From NCBI GenBank assembly GCA_963743595.1, contig CAVURW010000156.1, forward strand, positions 1-27,170: 27,170 bases of DNA, given 5' to 3'. Within the stretch, counting starts at the first letter, position 1; every line of letters starts with the position of its first letter. The notes under the pieces were generated by a model. That model had not been told where the DNA came from, made no database searches, and saw nothing but the letters and a program-made list of their open reading frames with translations. Below are positions 1 through 8,351 of the stretch, in pieces. The position numbers and the translations under genes were made by a program. This DNA comes from CAVURW01 sp963743595 (GTDB lineage: Bacteria > Verrucomicrobiota > Verrucomicrobiia > Methylacidiphilales > UBA1321).

Positions 1-20
1 TTTTGCCTTGCAGGCTTCGA

Positions 21-743
21 CTAGACTACGTATTGCTTACAAGGGATGCCCGAGATCACTTTTCTTGTATCGAGCGGCTTCCAGATCATTACGGGCGCAT
101 CCGGAATGGGGTTGGAGGCGAGATCGGGCGCTGCGGCGGCGTTGGGCGTTGGCATGGGACTCGGTGTCGGAGAGTTCGCTGCGGGCGATGGGGAAGGAGG
201 AGTCAGATCGGGTGGCGGCAGGTTAAAAATGGAGTTTGTATCGGTCGGCGTGGTGGCAGAAGGGATGACGGGCGGGGGCGGATTCGGAGGAAGCGGCGGG
301 GGTGTCGAGGGTGTCGTCAGGGGCGGAAGCGCCGCAGAGGGATCCGGCGCATAACTTTGCAGGCCGTCATTGCTCAGTTCCTGCATACGCGATTGATAGC
401 GGGCCGACTTGGCAATTAATTCACTAACCTTGGGCCATGAGAAGGTCCAGTAGGTGGCGTCGGATAGCTCCAGTCCCAGATAACTCTGACTCACCGGCTC
501 ATAAATCACGCGGAGGCGATCATCGGGAAGATCAAAGCGCACATACTTCCCTCCGAGCGTAACACTGACCTTTTGAACCGGCCCGCCGCCATCCCGTTTT
601 TCGAAGACGACCAGGCGCAGTTTAGCAGGATGATCCGCTGCATCCGATTGAAACGCCGAGATATCAACCGGCGGGAGGGCTGCCGCAGGAAACGCGAAAA
701 GGAGAGCGAAAGCCAGGGGCGAGAAAAATCGAAACGAGCTCAT
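21..743 (-). CDS. Exported proline-rich hypothetical protein
   Basis: A protein of 240 residues whose function I do not recognise. It begins MSSFRFFSPLAFALLFAFP and has a clear signal peptide ending near AAALPP, so it is probably periplasmic or surface-exposed. Residues about 25-130 form a folded domain with beta-rich text (KLRLVVFEKRDGG, KYVRFDLPDD). Residues about 135-215 are a low-complexity Pro/Thr/Ser/Ala linker, and the end carries a small conserved-looking patch, KVISGIPCKQYVV. The open frame runs further upstream to 872, but I chose the ATG at 743 because the signal peptide starts there and because this ATG overlaps the hisS stop as ATGA (translational coupling). The terminal SGIPCKQY patch resembles the 'kisGyeCkky' strand of DUF4412-type periplasmic proteins, which would normally continue past this point, so a shortened C-terminus is possible. 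Confidence 0.62.
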   Translation of the reverse strand: MSSFRFFSPLAFALLFAFPAAALPPVDISAFQSDAADHPAKLRLVVFEKRDGGGPVQKVSVTLGGKYVRFDLPDDRLRVIYEPVSQSYLGLELSDATYWTFSWPKVSELIAKSARYQSRMQELSNDGLQSYAPDPSAALPPLTTPSTPPPLPPNPPPPVIPSATTPTDTNSIFNLPPPDLTPPSPSPAANSPTPSPMPTPNAAAAPDLASNPIPDAPVMIWKPLDTRKVISGIPCKQYVV

Positions 744-1966
744 GTGGAGAGATGCTGGCGCAGGGAGTCGAGAAGACTCTCCTGGGCGACGGTTTCCTGG
801 GTGCGGGTGGTCAGATTTTTGAGTGAGACACGGTGATCGTCCGCAGTCTGTTGATCCACGATGACGGCCCATGCCGCTCCACGTTCTTCCGCCGCCTGAA
901 ATTGCTTTCCCATTTTCATTGCCGTGAAGGGGAATTCGACCGGAGCGAGTGAAGCGTCGCGGAGTTCCTGCACGATCTGAAGCGCCAGCGGACGGTAGAT
1001 CTCTTCCGGGATGATGACGTAGATGCTGGGCGTAGGCTTCAAACTCGGCGCGAGATTTCGATTTTGGAGCAGCTTCCCCAAGACAACATCGCCCATTCCA
1101 AAACCCAGCGCCGGAAGATCGACTTCACCCAGATTCTTCAACAGGTTATCGTAACGCCCACCAGCGGCAATTGCTCGGAATTGGCCCGGTCGATCGAAGA
1201 TCTCCCAAACGACACCGGTGTAGTAGGCCAAGCCTCGGACAATCGTGAAATCACGTTGGACAAAGTCGCCAAGGCCCCGTTGTTTCAAGCCCTCTTCAAC
1301 GATTCGCAGGTTCTCCCATTCCGCCCCGTTCTTGAGCACCTCAAAGACGGGGTCAGCCAGCGGTCCCAGTTTCTTGGCGGTCTCTTCGGGAGGCGTGCGC
1401 TCGGATTTATCGATGATCTGGAGGAAATTGTAGCGCTCGGCTTCCGGCACATCGTGCTTGTCCATAAACGCCGTCCAGAATTGACGATCACTGAGGCGGA
1501 CGACGAAATCGGTGGAGGTGAGTTTGAACGAGCGAAGGATATCGATGACGAGTGCGATCAGTTCGATATCCGCCTGCAAACTCGTTTCGCCGATGATATC
1601 GCAATTGAGTTGGTAGTGTTCGCGCAATCGGCCCTCTTGAGGGCGCTCGTAGCGAAAGACTTGGGGGATGGAGAACCACTTCAGTGGCTTTTTGAAGTCG
1701 CGATGACGCGCTCCGACCAGGCGCGCCAAGGTCGGTGTCATTTCAGGCCGAAGAGCGACCTCGCGCTGGCCTTTATCGGTGAAGTTATAGAGCTGCGACG
1801 TGATCTCTGCGCCCGATTTTTTCGTGAACAGTTCCAGCGGTTCCAGAGGCGGCGCATCGTACTCCACAAATCCGTAGCGTGTGGCCACACCACGCCATGC
1901 AGCAAAGAGAGCGTTGCGCTGGGCGCAGTCAACAGGGTAAAAATCGCGAAAACCGGTTAAAGCCAT
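740..1966 (-). CDS. hisS: Histidine--tRNA ligase
   Basis: Cytoplasmic class II aminoacyl-tRNA synthetase that charges tRNA-His with histidine using ATP. It has 408 residues, close to the usual 420 or so. Visible signatures are GFRDFYP at the N-terminus, LRPEMTP at about 72-78, motif 2 FRYERPQEGRLREHYQ at 104-119, the histidine-specific loop RGLAYYTG at 244-251, and motif 3 with AAGGRYDNL at 267-275 and GFGMGD just after. The C-terminal 90 residues fit the HGTP anticodon-binding domain. The ATG at 1964-1966 is preceded by TCGCTCCTTTT on the coding strand, with no Shine-Dalgarno. The stop overlaps the start of the downstream exported protein by four bases, and the DUF4388 gene ends 48 bases upstream, so the three are probably one transcript. 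Confidence 0.96.
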   Translation of the reverse strand: MALTGFRDFYPVDCAQRNALFAAWRGVATRYGFVEYDAPPLEPLELFTKKSGAEITSQLYNFTDKGQREVALRPEMTPTLARLVGARHRDFKKPLKWFSIPQVFRYERPQEGRLREHYQLNCDIIGETSLQADIELIALVIDILRSFKLTSTDFVVRLSDRQFWTAFMDKHDVPEAERYNFLQIIDKSERTPPEETAKKLGPLADPVFEVLKNGAEWENLRIVEEGLKQRGLGDFVQRDFTIVRGLAYYTGVVWEIFDRPGQFRAIAAGGRYDNLLKNLGEVDLPALGFGMGDVVLGKLLQNRNLAPSLKPTPSIYVIIPEEIYRPLALQIVQELRDASLAPVEFPFTAMKMGKQFQAAEERGAAWAVIVDQQTADDHRVSLKNLTTRTQETVAQESLLDSLRQHLST

Positions 1967-2014
1967 AAAAGGAGCGAGCAGAATAGCGCAAAAGCGGCCC
2001 GCTCGAAGAGAAGA

Positions 2015-2731
2015 TTATTTTTCTGTCGGAATGAATTTGGGCATACGGCCCGTGAGACGCTGGAGCTCTTGCGCGGCCTGGGTGACTTGCGGGAAAAGGC
2101 GGCTCTTGGAAGTAATGCTTTCGGAAGGGATCTTGATCGGAACGGAACGCGCCTCACGCTCCATTTCATCCATCAAATTCACGACGCCGAGGAGACGGAG
2201 ATTGGTCAGGTTTTCGCGGACTTGCTCGACGTCCATATCGAGGTGTTTCGCCAGGTCTTCCCAGCGAGCGCCGTGTTGAAGAAGATCCTTGGCGCGCATG
2301 AAGAATTGAGCCAGATCGGGCTCGATCCACATTTCGGGATCGGGCTTTTCCAGGACGTAAACGTCGTCAGGTGTGTCCTGGCTCTTCTTTTCGGCCTCGT
2401 TCTCGTCCACTTTAAATACCAACGACATCACCAATTGATTAATAAGGATCGGATGAGGCCGCGAGACTGTGGGGACGTGCAAGATAGTGAACTCGAACAT
2501 CCCACCCCCTGATTGTACCACGGTCGTGAGCGTGTGCGTGATGGGGTCTTCATCTAAAACGTGCCGACCAGAAAGATTCATGGCGTAAATCTGTCCCTGG
2601 CCAATATCGATATCGATGAGGCCGTGATCGGAGCCGGGAACATCGAGAAGCCGGAGGCGACCGCTGCGCTGGCCGATGAGCAAGAGAATTTCCGGAAGGG
2701 GAAACTCCGCGAGGTTACCTAGGATCGGCAT
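2015..2731 (-). CDS. DUF4388 (PATAN-type) domain protein
   Basis: A 238-residue cytoplasmic protein. The N-terminus, MPILGNLAEFPLPEILLLIG followed by QRSGRLRLLDV, is the typical opening of DUF4388, a domain found in bacterial signalling and regulatory proteins, often with response regulators or gliding/polarity systems. Its middle (IGQGQIYAMNLSG, GGGMFEFTI) fits the beta-barrel-like part of that domain over residues 1-110. Residues about 145-200 (QFFMRAKDLLQHGARWEDLA, VEQVRENLTNLRLLGVVNL) look like a small helical winged-helix-type region. No catalytic motif is seen. It is the first gene of a minus-strand run leading into hisS and is divergent from the TPR-CHAT gene. The exact role is unknown; a structural or regulatory protein-protein adaptor is the safest reading. 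Confidence 0.75.
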   Translation of the reverse strand: MPILGNLAEFPLPEILLLIGQRSGRLRLLDVPGSDHGLIDIDIGQGQIYAMNLSGRHVLDEDPITHTLTTVVQSGGGMFEFTILHVPTVSRPHPILINQLVMSLVFKVDENEAEKKSQDTPDDVYVLEKPDPEMWIEPDLAQFFMRAKDLLQHGARWEDLAKHLDMDVEQVRENLTNLRLLGVVNLMDEMEREARSVPIKIPSESITSKSRLFPQVTQAAQELQRLTGRMPKFIPTEK

Positions 2732-2943
2732 GGAACGTTATTAGACATTAAGTTATGGGGTAATTTCTAGAAAATTTGTGAAAAAGCAACAGCCACGTCG
2801 ATTATTTATTTGGGCAAGTGGTCGAACACTTGTTGAAATGTGTAAAAGAGCTCAAAAACAGGCCCGCCGAGGATGCAATATTTGCCGGGAACCCACCGAA
2901 AGAGATCGCTAATGAAACGGCTCCCGATATGGTGGAGGGCCGG
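2732..2943. promoter_or_regulatory. Divergent promoter region, DUF4388 / TPR-CHAT
   Basis: About 200 bases separate the two divergent starts. The first 80 bases are AT-rich and contain the perfect 10-bp palindrome TTTCTAGAAA at 2764-2773, a possible regulator site. I cannot name a convincing -35/-10 pair for either gene. An in-frame GTG at 2818 and an ATG at 2929 are alternative upstream starts for the TPR-CHAT protein. Confidence 0.35.
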
Positions 2944-5661
2944 ATGGGTCTACAAAAGCTGATCGGTTGGCTTCAGCAAAAAGTGCTTCGGACGGTGCTA
3001 TTTCGATTTTCGACATTAATCGGTTTTACATTTTTTGCAACTCATGAGTCAGTAAAGGCAGTAACTTTACAAGACCTAGACAATCAAGCAGATACACAAG
3101 CCCGAGCGCATAATTTCGCATCTGCGGGTGACTTGCATCAAACCGCTCTCAAATTGGCCCAAAAGACTTTCGGAGCGGACTCCGTCGAGGCGGGTGCAGA
3201 GTGGTTGAACCTCGGCTGGTACTTTTCCGATATGGCGTTCTACCCAAAGGCGGCGGATGCATTTCAGGAGAGCTACCGGATTCGTGCAAAGAACTACGGT
3301 GAGCATTCGATGCCTGTGGCTGAGGTCCTGAACGGTCAAGCGGTCGTGGCCGAGAATGAGGGCGACTTCTCCCGGGCGGAGCACCTCTACACGGAAGCAA
3401 TCATCATTGTGCGGGCAGAAGGTGGACCCAAGGCTCTGGCCAACACACTGAATAATGTGGCGACGCTCTATTGGATATTCGGTCAATACGAGAAGGCGGA
3501 GACGAATTTGGAACGCGCTCTGGAGCTACGGAAACAACAGTACGGCGCACAGAGTCTTGGTGTGGCGACAACTCTCAACAACATCGCGCTTCTCGAGGGA
3601 ACTTTAGGCGATCTGCGGGCAGCTGAGCGCGATTTTCTGCGCGTGTTAGAAATTCGTCGAGCACTGGCCGGGTCAGAAGATCCGGTGACCGCGTCTACGG
3701 AGAGTCACCTGGGGATGATTTACCTTCAGGAAGGGAATATGGTTCGGGCTGAGCAATTGCTGGATCAGTCTTTAGAAGCACGTCAGAAATTTTACGGAAT
3801 GCAGCATCCAGAAGTGGCGCAAAGCTTGTTCGATCTGGGCTTGCTGTACGATGAAGAGAAACGATTCGATAAAGCCGAGGGTCTCTTAGTTCAGGCCATG
3901 ACCATCCGCCAGCAGTTTGGCGAGGCCACGCCCGATTACGGCGTGAGCCTGGCCTATCTCGGTCGGCACGATCATCTCCAAGGAAAAGTTACGTCTGCGG
4001 AAGTGCTCTATAAATCGGCACTGGCGGTGCAAGAGAAGGCGCTGGGCGAAAATCATCCCGATACTTTACGAACCCGGCGCTGGTTGGCGCTCGCTGAGTG
4101 GGAGGGCGGTCAGCACGAAGCGGCCAAACAGGACGTCGAGCAGGTGGTGACTGGGCAAGAGACTGCGGTGAACAGCGTTTTCCGGTTTGCGCCTGAAGAG
4201 CAGCGGCTCGACTTCGAACACGAAGCTGGGATGTGCGATTTACCTGCGCTGGTGGGTGACGCCGATTTGATCGCGGCGACGGTCCTGCGGACTAAAGGAA
4301 TTGTGCTCGACTCAGTGCTGGAGGATCGCGAAGGGCCGGTCGCTGTGAGTGCGCCGACAACGGGAAGCGGGAATCTAGGAGAGGTAACCTCTCGCGCAAA
4401 GACGCGCCGCTCCCTAGCCGTGGATGTAACGGATGTCGCAGAGAAATTGCCCGATGACGCTGCGCTCCTGGAGTACGTGGTGTACGAGCGTTACCTGGGG
4501 CAATTGAAAACAGAGCGAGGTCTGGGCGTCCTGGCACTCACAAAAGCTCATGATCCGATTTGGGTCGATCTCGGTGCTTTGGATGGTCCCGGCGGAATCG
4601 CCAATGCCGTGATGGATTATCAACACTACGTTCGAAAGCGGGTGCACGAGGCGATTTTGGCGGGGGCTCTCCATCGACTCGATCAGCTGTTGATCGAGCC
4701 CGTTCTTGCCAAATTAAGTGGTGTCCATCGGCTGATCATCAGCCCGGATGGCGACGTAAACTTTGTGTCGTTCGCAACGCTGCTCGATGCGCAGGAACAT
4801 TTTTTGGCGGAGGATTATCGAATCGAATATGTGGCCAGCGGACGGGACTTGCTTGAGAATAGCGAAGATGAATCGGCTACGGGAAAAATTGGAAAACGGA
4901 GCGTGGTGATCGTCGAAGCGCCCGATTACGATCATCGCCCGTTAGGTAATGGAAAGATCGCCAGCGTGGAGGGAAAAGATCGCTATTTTGAGCCGCTTCC
5001 CGGTTGTGAGCGTGAAGGTGAGTTCCTCGCCGCTCAGGCGAACCGCGCCGGTTGGCAGGTAACGGAACTGAAGGGCGATGACGCGAATGAGGCGCAGCTT
5101 GCGGCGGTGCGTTCGCCCTATATTTTCCACGTGGCTAGCCATGCGGTTTTTGTCGGACCGGAGATGGCGCAAGAGTGGCATCTGGGCAGCCAAACTAACG
5201 GTGAGGACCAGGTCACTCAGGGCATGGAGCGGAGTTTCCTTGCATTGGCCGGAGCGAATGTGACCGTGCGGAATTGGGAGCTGGGTCGCTCCGGAATTGA
5301 CGACTGCATCGGCCTCATTTCCGCGGCCTCTGTGGGCAGATTGAACCTCCACGGAACCTGGTTGGCAACGCTCTCCGCGTGTGATACCGGCACTGGCGAA
5401 GCGCTTTGCGGCGAAGGCGTGCTCGGCTTGCGGCGGGGCTTTGCTGAAGCGGGCGCGCAAAACCTCTTGCTCACGCTCTGGCCCATCAGCGATTCCGAAA
5501 CCGCAGATCTGATGGAGCGGTTCTACACGAAAGCCCTGGCCAGCGGCGATGCTATCGGCGCACTCGCTTCCGTCCAACGCGACGCCTTGGTGGAATTGAG
5601 AGCCAAACAGGGGCTCACTGCCGCAGTACGCGGGGCTGGTGCGTTTATAATCAGTCGATAG
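2944..5661 (+). CDS. TPR-CHAT caspase-like protein
   Basis: About 905 residues from the chosen ATG at 2944, which has GGAGGG four bases upstream. The frame is open from a GTG at 2818 (947 residues). The N-terminus has a basic stretch then FRFSTLIGFTFFA, a signal peptide or membrane anchor. Next come at least seven TPR units of the kinesin-light-chain/TPR_12 type (for example LNNVATLYWIFGQYEKAE) across about 45-380. The last 350 residues are a CHAT domain, a caspase-like (clan CD) peptidase fold: HRLIISPDGDVNFVSF, the catalytic His in FHVASHAVF (residue 733) and the catalytic Cys in LSACDTGTG (residue 813), then GLRRGFAEAGA and LWPISD. Both catalytic residues are present. CHAT proteins process partner proteins in stress or defence settings. 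No obvious substrate gene lies beside it, and its predicted export is unusual. The convergent SDR gene ends eight bases downstream. Confidence 0.88.
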   Translation: MGLQKLIGWLQQKVLRTVLFRFSTLIGFTFFATHESVKAVTLQDLDNQADTQARAHNFASAGDLHQTALKLAQKTFGADSVEAGAEWLNLGWYFSDMAFYPKAADAFQESYRIRAKNYGEHSMPVAEVLNGQAVVAENEGDFSRAEHLYTEAIIIVRAEGGPKALANTLNNVATLYWIFGQYEKAETNLERALELRKQQYGAQSLGVATTLNNIALLEGTLGDLRAAERDFLRVLEIRRALAGSEDPVTASTESHLGMIYLQEGNMVRAEQLLDQSLEARQKFYGMQHPEVAQSLFDLGLLYDEEKRFDKAEGLLVQAMTIRQQFGEATPDYGVSLAYLGRHDHLQGKVTSAEVLYKSALAVQEKALGENHPDTLRTRRWLALAEWEGGQHEAAKQDVEQVVTGQETAVNSVFRFAPEEQRLDFEHEAGMCDLPALVGDADLIAATVLRTKGIVLDSVLEDREGPVAVSAPTTGSGNLGEVTSRAKTRRSLAVDVTDVAEKLPDDAALLEYVVYERYLGQLKTERGLGVLALTKAHDPIWVDLGALDGPGGIANAVMDYQHYVRKRVHEAILAGALHRLDQLLIEPVLAKLSGVHRLIISPDGDVNFVSFATLLDAQEHFLAEDYRIEYVASGRDLLENSEDESATGKIGKRSVVIVEAPDYDHRPLGNGKIASVEGKDRYFEPLPGCEREGEFLAAQANRAGWQVTELKGDDANEAQLAAVRSPYIFHVASHAVFVGPEMAQEWHLGSQTNGEDQVTQGMERSFLALAGANVTVRNWELGRSGIDDCIGLISAASVGRLNLHGTWLATLSACDTGTGEALCGEGVLGLRRGFAEAGAQNLLLTLWPISDSETADLMERFYTKALASGDAIGALASVQRDALVELRAKQGLTAAVRGAGAFIISR

Positions 5662-5669
5662 CTTTTGGC

Positions 5670-6578
5670 TTAACCCTCGAAATAACTGCCCTCTTCGACA
5701 TCGGCGATCAAACCCGGCTGCGTGGGCTTCCAGCCTAGCCGCTCCTGGGTCAGCTTGCTCGTCGTGGGGGCGTCGATTGCCAGAAAATGCGCCATCCATG
5801 TGAAATGCTCAGCAGCTTCCTCGTGCGACTTGCTGACGACAGGGATGTTCAGGCGACTACCAATGACTGTGGCGAGTTCGCGAATGGGCACCCCCTCGTC
5901 AGCTACTGCGTGGAAGCGCGCGCCCGCCGTTCCCTTTTCCAGCGCTAACCGGTAGAGGACCGCCGCATCCAGCCGATGGACGCCCGACCACCGGTTTGCC
6001 CCATCGCCAATGTAGGCCGAGACGCCCTTGCTGCGGGCAACTGCGATAATCATCGGTACAAATCCGTGATCGCCGTCTCCGTGAACAGAAGGCGAGAGGC
6101 GAATCGACATCGCGCGAACACCCCGGGATGCAAAGTCCAGAGCGGTCGGTTCTGAAACTCGAGGGATTCTGCCTGTGGGGGCTTCATCATCTTCAGTACT
6201 GCCCGGCTTCAGTAAAAGCGTGCCGCTGCTGACGATAAGCGGACGTCCTGAGCCCACGAGCACCTCTCCCATCGTTTCAATAGCGAGCCGATCGGCTTCA
6301 CAGCAGGCCTGGAAATTCGAGAAATCATGGATAAACGCTAAGTGGATAACGCCGTCGCATTCAGACGCGCCTTTCCGCAGGATATCCAAGTCAGCCAGAC
6401 TCCCTTGGAGTACTTCGGCACCAGCGGCGCGGAGTGCTTGGGCGCCTGAATCGGATCGAGCGAGACCGAGCACGCGATGGCCCGCGCGGATTAGCTCAGG
6501 GACGACCGCAGAGCCGATGAAGCCAGTGGCACCGGTTACGAAGACACGAAGATTTGGGGAGGATTGTTGTTGAGTCAT
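5670..6578 (-). CDS. Atypical SDR / NAD-dependent epimerase-like protein
   Basis: A 302-residue extended or atypical short-chain dehydrogenase/reductase with an N-terminal Rossmann fold. VFVTGATGFIGSAVV (residues about 12-26) carries the GxxGxxG dinucleotide-binding loop, and HLAFIHD and LIVSSGTLL mark later strands. The open frame continues upstream to 6848, but the ATG at 6576-6578 places the Rossmann strand at the usual distance and the extra part runs into the divergent regulator. The classical YxxxK catalytic pair is not seen in the expected place, where the text is ALDFASRGVRAMSIRLSP. This is the pattern of the atypical SDR group, so the protein may bind NAD(P) without epimerase chemistry. 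It is divergent from a TetR-family gene that probably controls it. The substrate is unknown. Confidence 0.85.
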   Translation of the reverse strand: MTQQQSSPNLRVFVTGATGFIGSAVVPELIRAGHRVLGLARSDSGAQALRAAGAEVLQGSLADLDILRKGASECDGVIHLAFIHDFSNFQACCEADRLAIETMGEVLVGSGRPLIVSSGTLLLKPGSTEDDEAPTGRIPRVSEPTALDFASRGVRAMSIRLSPSVHGDGDHGFVPMIIAVARSKGVSAYIGDGANRWSGVHRLDAAVLYRLALEKGTAGARFHAVADEGVPIRELATVIGSRLNIPVVSKSHEEAAEHFTWMAHFLAIDAPTTSKLTQERLGWKPTQPGLIADVEEGSYFEG

Positions 6579-6593
6579 AAGTGGGTTTCTTAA

Positions 6594-6618
6594 ATATACT
6601 ATACCGTACCGTTTACTT
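6594..6618. promoter_or_regulatory. Candidate TetR operator between SDR and tetR
   Basis: The intergenic region holds ATACCGTACCGTTTAC (6601-6616), an imperfect dyad centred on GTAC at 6606-6609 that also contains a tandem CCGTA/CCGTT repeat. It lies just upstream of the SDR start at 6578 and about 90 bases upstream of the regulator ATG, where a TetR-family dimer would be expected to bind. Symmetry is partial, so this is a prediction. Confidence 0.45.
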
Positions 6619-6707
6619 TGCAACCTAAAACCTACCGCATCAAAAGAGACCCCATCCTTGATTGGTTTGCTGGCAACACAATTTCCGGTGTAGAAGAGAT
6701 CGAATAT

Positions 6708-7325
6708 ATGGCGTTGCGCGGCGATAAACTTACAGAGCACATTCTCTGGGCGGCTAAAGACGTCTTCCTGGAGATGGGATTCGAACGCGCCTCCATGGAC
6801 GAAATCGCAGAGCGCGCGGAAACGTCCAAGCGGACGCTCTATGCCCACTTTGAAAACAAAGAAAAGCTCTACCTGGCGGTCGTGGAGTTGGTACGCGCAA
6901 TGTTCCTCAAGAAGTTGAAGACGCCCGGCGATTATTCCAGCGACCCCGCAGAAGCGCTGGTGCTGTTTTGTGCGCGATTGCAGCAGGCGATGCTGTTCAA
7001 ATACACGATCCGAATGTGCCGGATGGCTGTCTCAGTGGCGGATCGGTTTCCGGAGGGCTCAGCGGGCTACTTTGAGGTCATTTTTTTGGCACCAGACGAA
7101 CGGCTCCGTGCCTATTTCAAAGAGACGTTTCAACTCACGGACGAAGCGAGCTCTGAGGCGACTCAGAAACTGCTGGGGCGGCTCATCTACCCCACCTTCC
7201 CACGCGCCCTCTTCGGCCTCGACCCGCTCTCGGAACATTTCCCTGAAGAACAAATCGGTCCCAATTTCAACTTGGAACCGATCCGAAAAGCCGTAGCCGA
7301 TGTAATCAAATCGCTAGGCCGGTGA
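6708..7325 (+). CDS. TetR/AcrR family transcriptional regulator
   Basis: A 205-residue DNA-binding regulator from the ATG at 6708. An in-frame TTG at 6618 would add 30 residues, but the usual family start is about ten residues before HILWAAKDVF, which favours the ATG. The N-terminal helix-turn-helix is clear: ASMDEIAERAETSKRTLYAH followed by FENKEKLY (residues about 28-55). The C-terminal ligand domain is helical (ALVLFCARLQQAMLF, ATQKLLGRLIYPTFPRALFG) and resembles the AefR-like group. It is divergent from the SDR gene, with a dyad between them, so it probably represses that gene and itself until an unknown ligand binds. Its stop codon abuts the stop of the convergent aldo/keto reductase with no gap. 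Confidence 0.92.
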   Translation: MALRGDKLTEHILWAAKDVFLEMGFERASMDEIAERAETSKRTLYAHFENKEKLYLAVVELVRAMFLKKLKTPGDYSSDPAEALVLFCARLQQAMLFKYTIRMCRMAVSVADRFPEGSAGYFEVIFLAPDERLRAYFKETFQLTDEASSEATQKLLGRLIYPTFPRALFGLDPLSEHFPEEQIGPNFNLEPIRKAVADVIKSLGR

Positions 7326-8315
7326 TTACGCCGGAATCGCAGCCTCGATCGTCTTCGCTTCCTCGTCCGTGAGGAGAATATCGGCGGCGCGGAACATCTG
7401 CTCGACCTGCTTGGCGTCGCGTGCACCTACGATCGCACCTGTAACGGCGGGGTTGCGCAGGGTCCATGCGATGGCGATCTCGCCGGCGGTGCGGTTACCG
7501 CGTGAGGCCCCGATCTTCGCGAGCGTATCGGCCAGTACCAGATTCTTCGAGAGGCGAGGCTCCTGAAAATTCGGGTTCTTCTTGCGCCAATCGTCATCCG
7601 GCAGGTTCTTGGCGCGATCCACGCTCATTGAACCGGTGAGAAGCCCGGAGGCCATGGGCGAGTAGACGATAACGCCGATATTGTTCTCTTTACAGAAGGG
7701 CAGAACCTCCGCTTCGATTTCGCGCCGCAACAGGCTGTAGGGAGGCTGTAGCGACGTAACCGGAGCGATAGCGTGACATTTTTCGAGTTCTTCCCGGCTG
7801 AAATTTGAGGTAGCGATGTAACGCACTTTTCCCTCTTTCTGGAGTGCGGCTAGTTCCGTCCAACCCTCCAGCGTCTCGTCTAGGTCATCGCTCGGCCAGT
7901 GGATCTGGTACAGGTCAATGGTTTCGGCCTTTAACCGGCGCAAGCTCGCTTCGATTTCGCGGCGGACGGAGGCTTTTCGCAATGAGTAATCGACCTTGCA
8001 CTCAGCGTCCCAAATCATGCCACATTTGGTAAAGATGTAGGGCTTGGCTCCGCTCCATTTTTCGAGAGCGGCAGCGCACACCTCTTCAGAATGGCCGAGT
8101 CCATAAATGGCGGCCGTATCGATCCAATTGATGCCCATTTCCAGAGCCTTGTGGATCGCGGTGATCGAATCGTCGTCGCTTTGTTTGCTCCAGCCGTACT
8201 GCCAGGGACCACCGGTGGCCCAGGAGCCGAAACCGATGCGGGTGATTTTCAAGTCCGAGTTACCGAGAGGAAATAGAGTCAGTGCCATCTGCATAGCTTG
8301 CTCACGTTGTTGCAT
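7326..8315 (-). CDS. Aldo/keto reductase
   Basis: A 329-residue NADPH-dependent oxidoreductase of the (beta/alpha)8-barrel aldo/keto reductase superfamily, cytoplasmic. The catalytic tetrad is visible: Asp66 and Tyr71 in INWIDTAAIYG, Lys97 in YIFTKCG, and His139 in LYQIHWP. The C-terminal cofactor region has the text AIAWTLRNPAVTGAIVGAR. The N-terminus LFPLGNSDLKITRIGFGSWA is typical. Two internal ATGs, at 8294 and 8288, are alternative starts; the one at 8288 (MALTLFPLGN) matches the usual family start best, and none has a good Shine-Dalgarno. It follows mreC by 36 bases on the same strand and may be cotranscribed, though no functional link to cell shape is known. The substrate cannot be predicted. 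Confidence 0.9.
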   Translation of the reverse strand: MQQREQAMQMALTLFPLGNSDLKITRIGFGSWATGGPWQYGWSKQSDDDSITAIHKALEMGINWIDTAAIYGLGHSEEVCAAALEKWSGAKPYIFTKCGMIWDAECKVDYSLRKASVRREIEASLRRLKAETIDLYQIHWPSDDLDETLEGWTELAALQKEGKVRYIATSNFSREELEKCHAIAPVTSLQPPYSLLRREIEAEVLPFCKENNIGVIVYSPMASGLLTGSMSVDRAKNLPDDDWRKKNPNFQEPRLSKNLVLADTLAKIGASRGNRTAGEIAIAWTLRNPAVTGAIVGARDAKQVEQMFRAADILLTDEEAKTIEAAIPA

Positions 8316-8351
8316 CTGGCAACCGAGATTTTTAAATCGTAATGGTTCCGG

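Noticed and set aside
1064..1960. A 298-codon open frame on the plus strand.
   Set aside because: It lies entirely antisense to hisS, whose motifs are unmistakable; it is a codon-bias shadow.
4942..5799. A 285-codon open frame on the minus strand overlapping the TPR-CHAT gene.
   Set aside because: It runs antisense through the CHAT catalytic region and into the SDR 3' end; it has no domain and no start signal.
6618..6707. An N-terminal extension of the TetR protein from a TTG codon.
   Set aside because: It would overlap the candidate operator and add 30 residues not typical of the family; the ATG at 6708 fits better.
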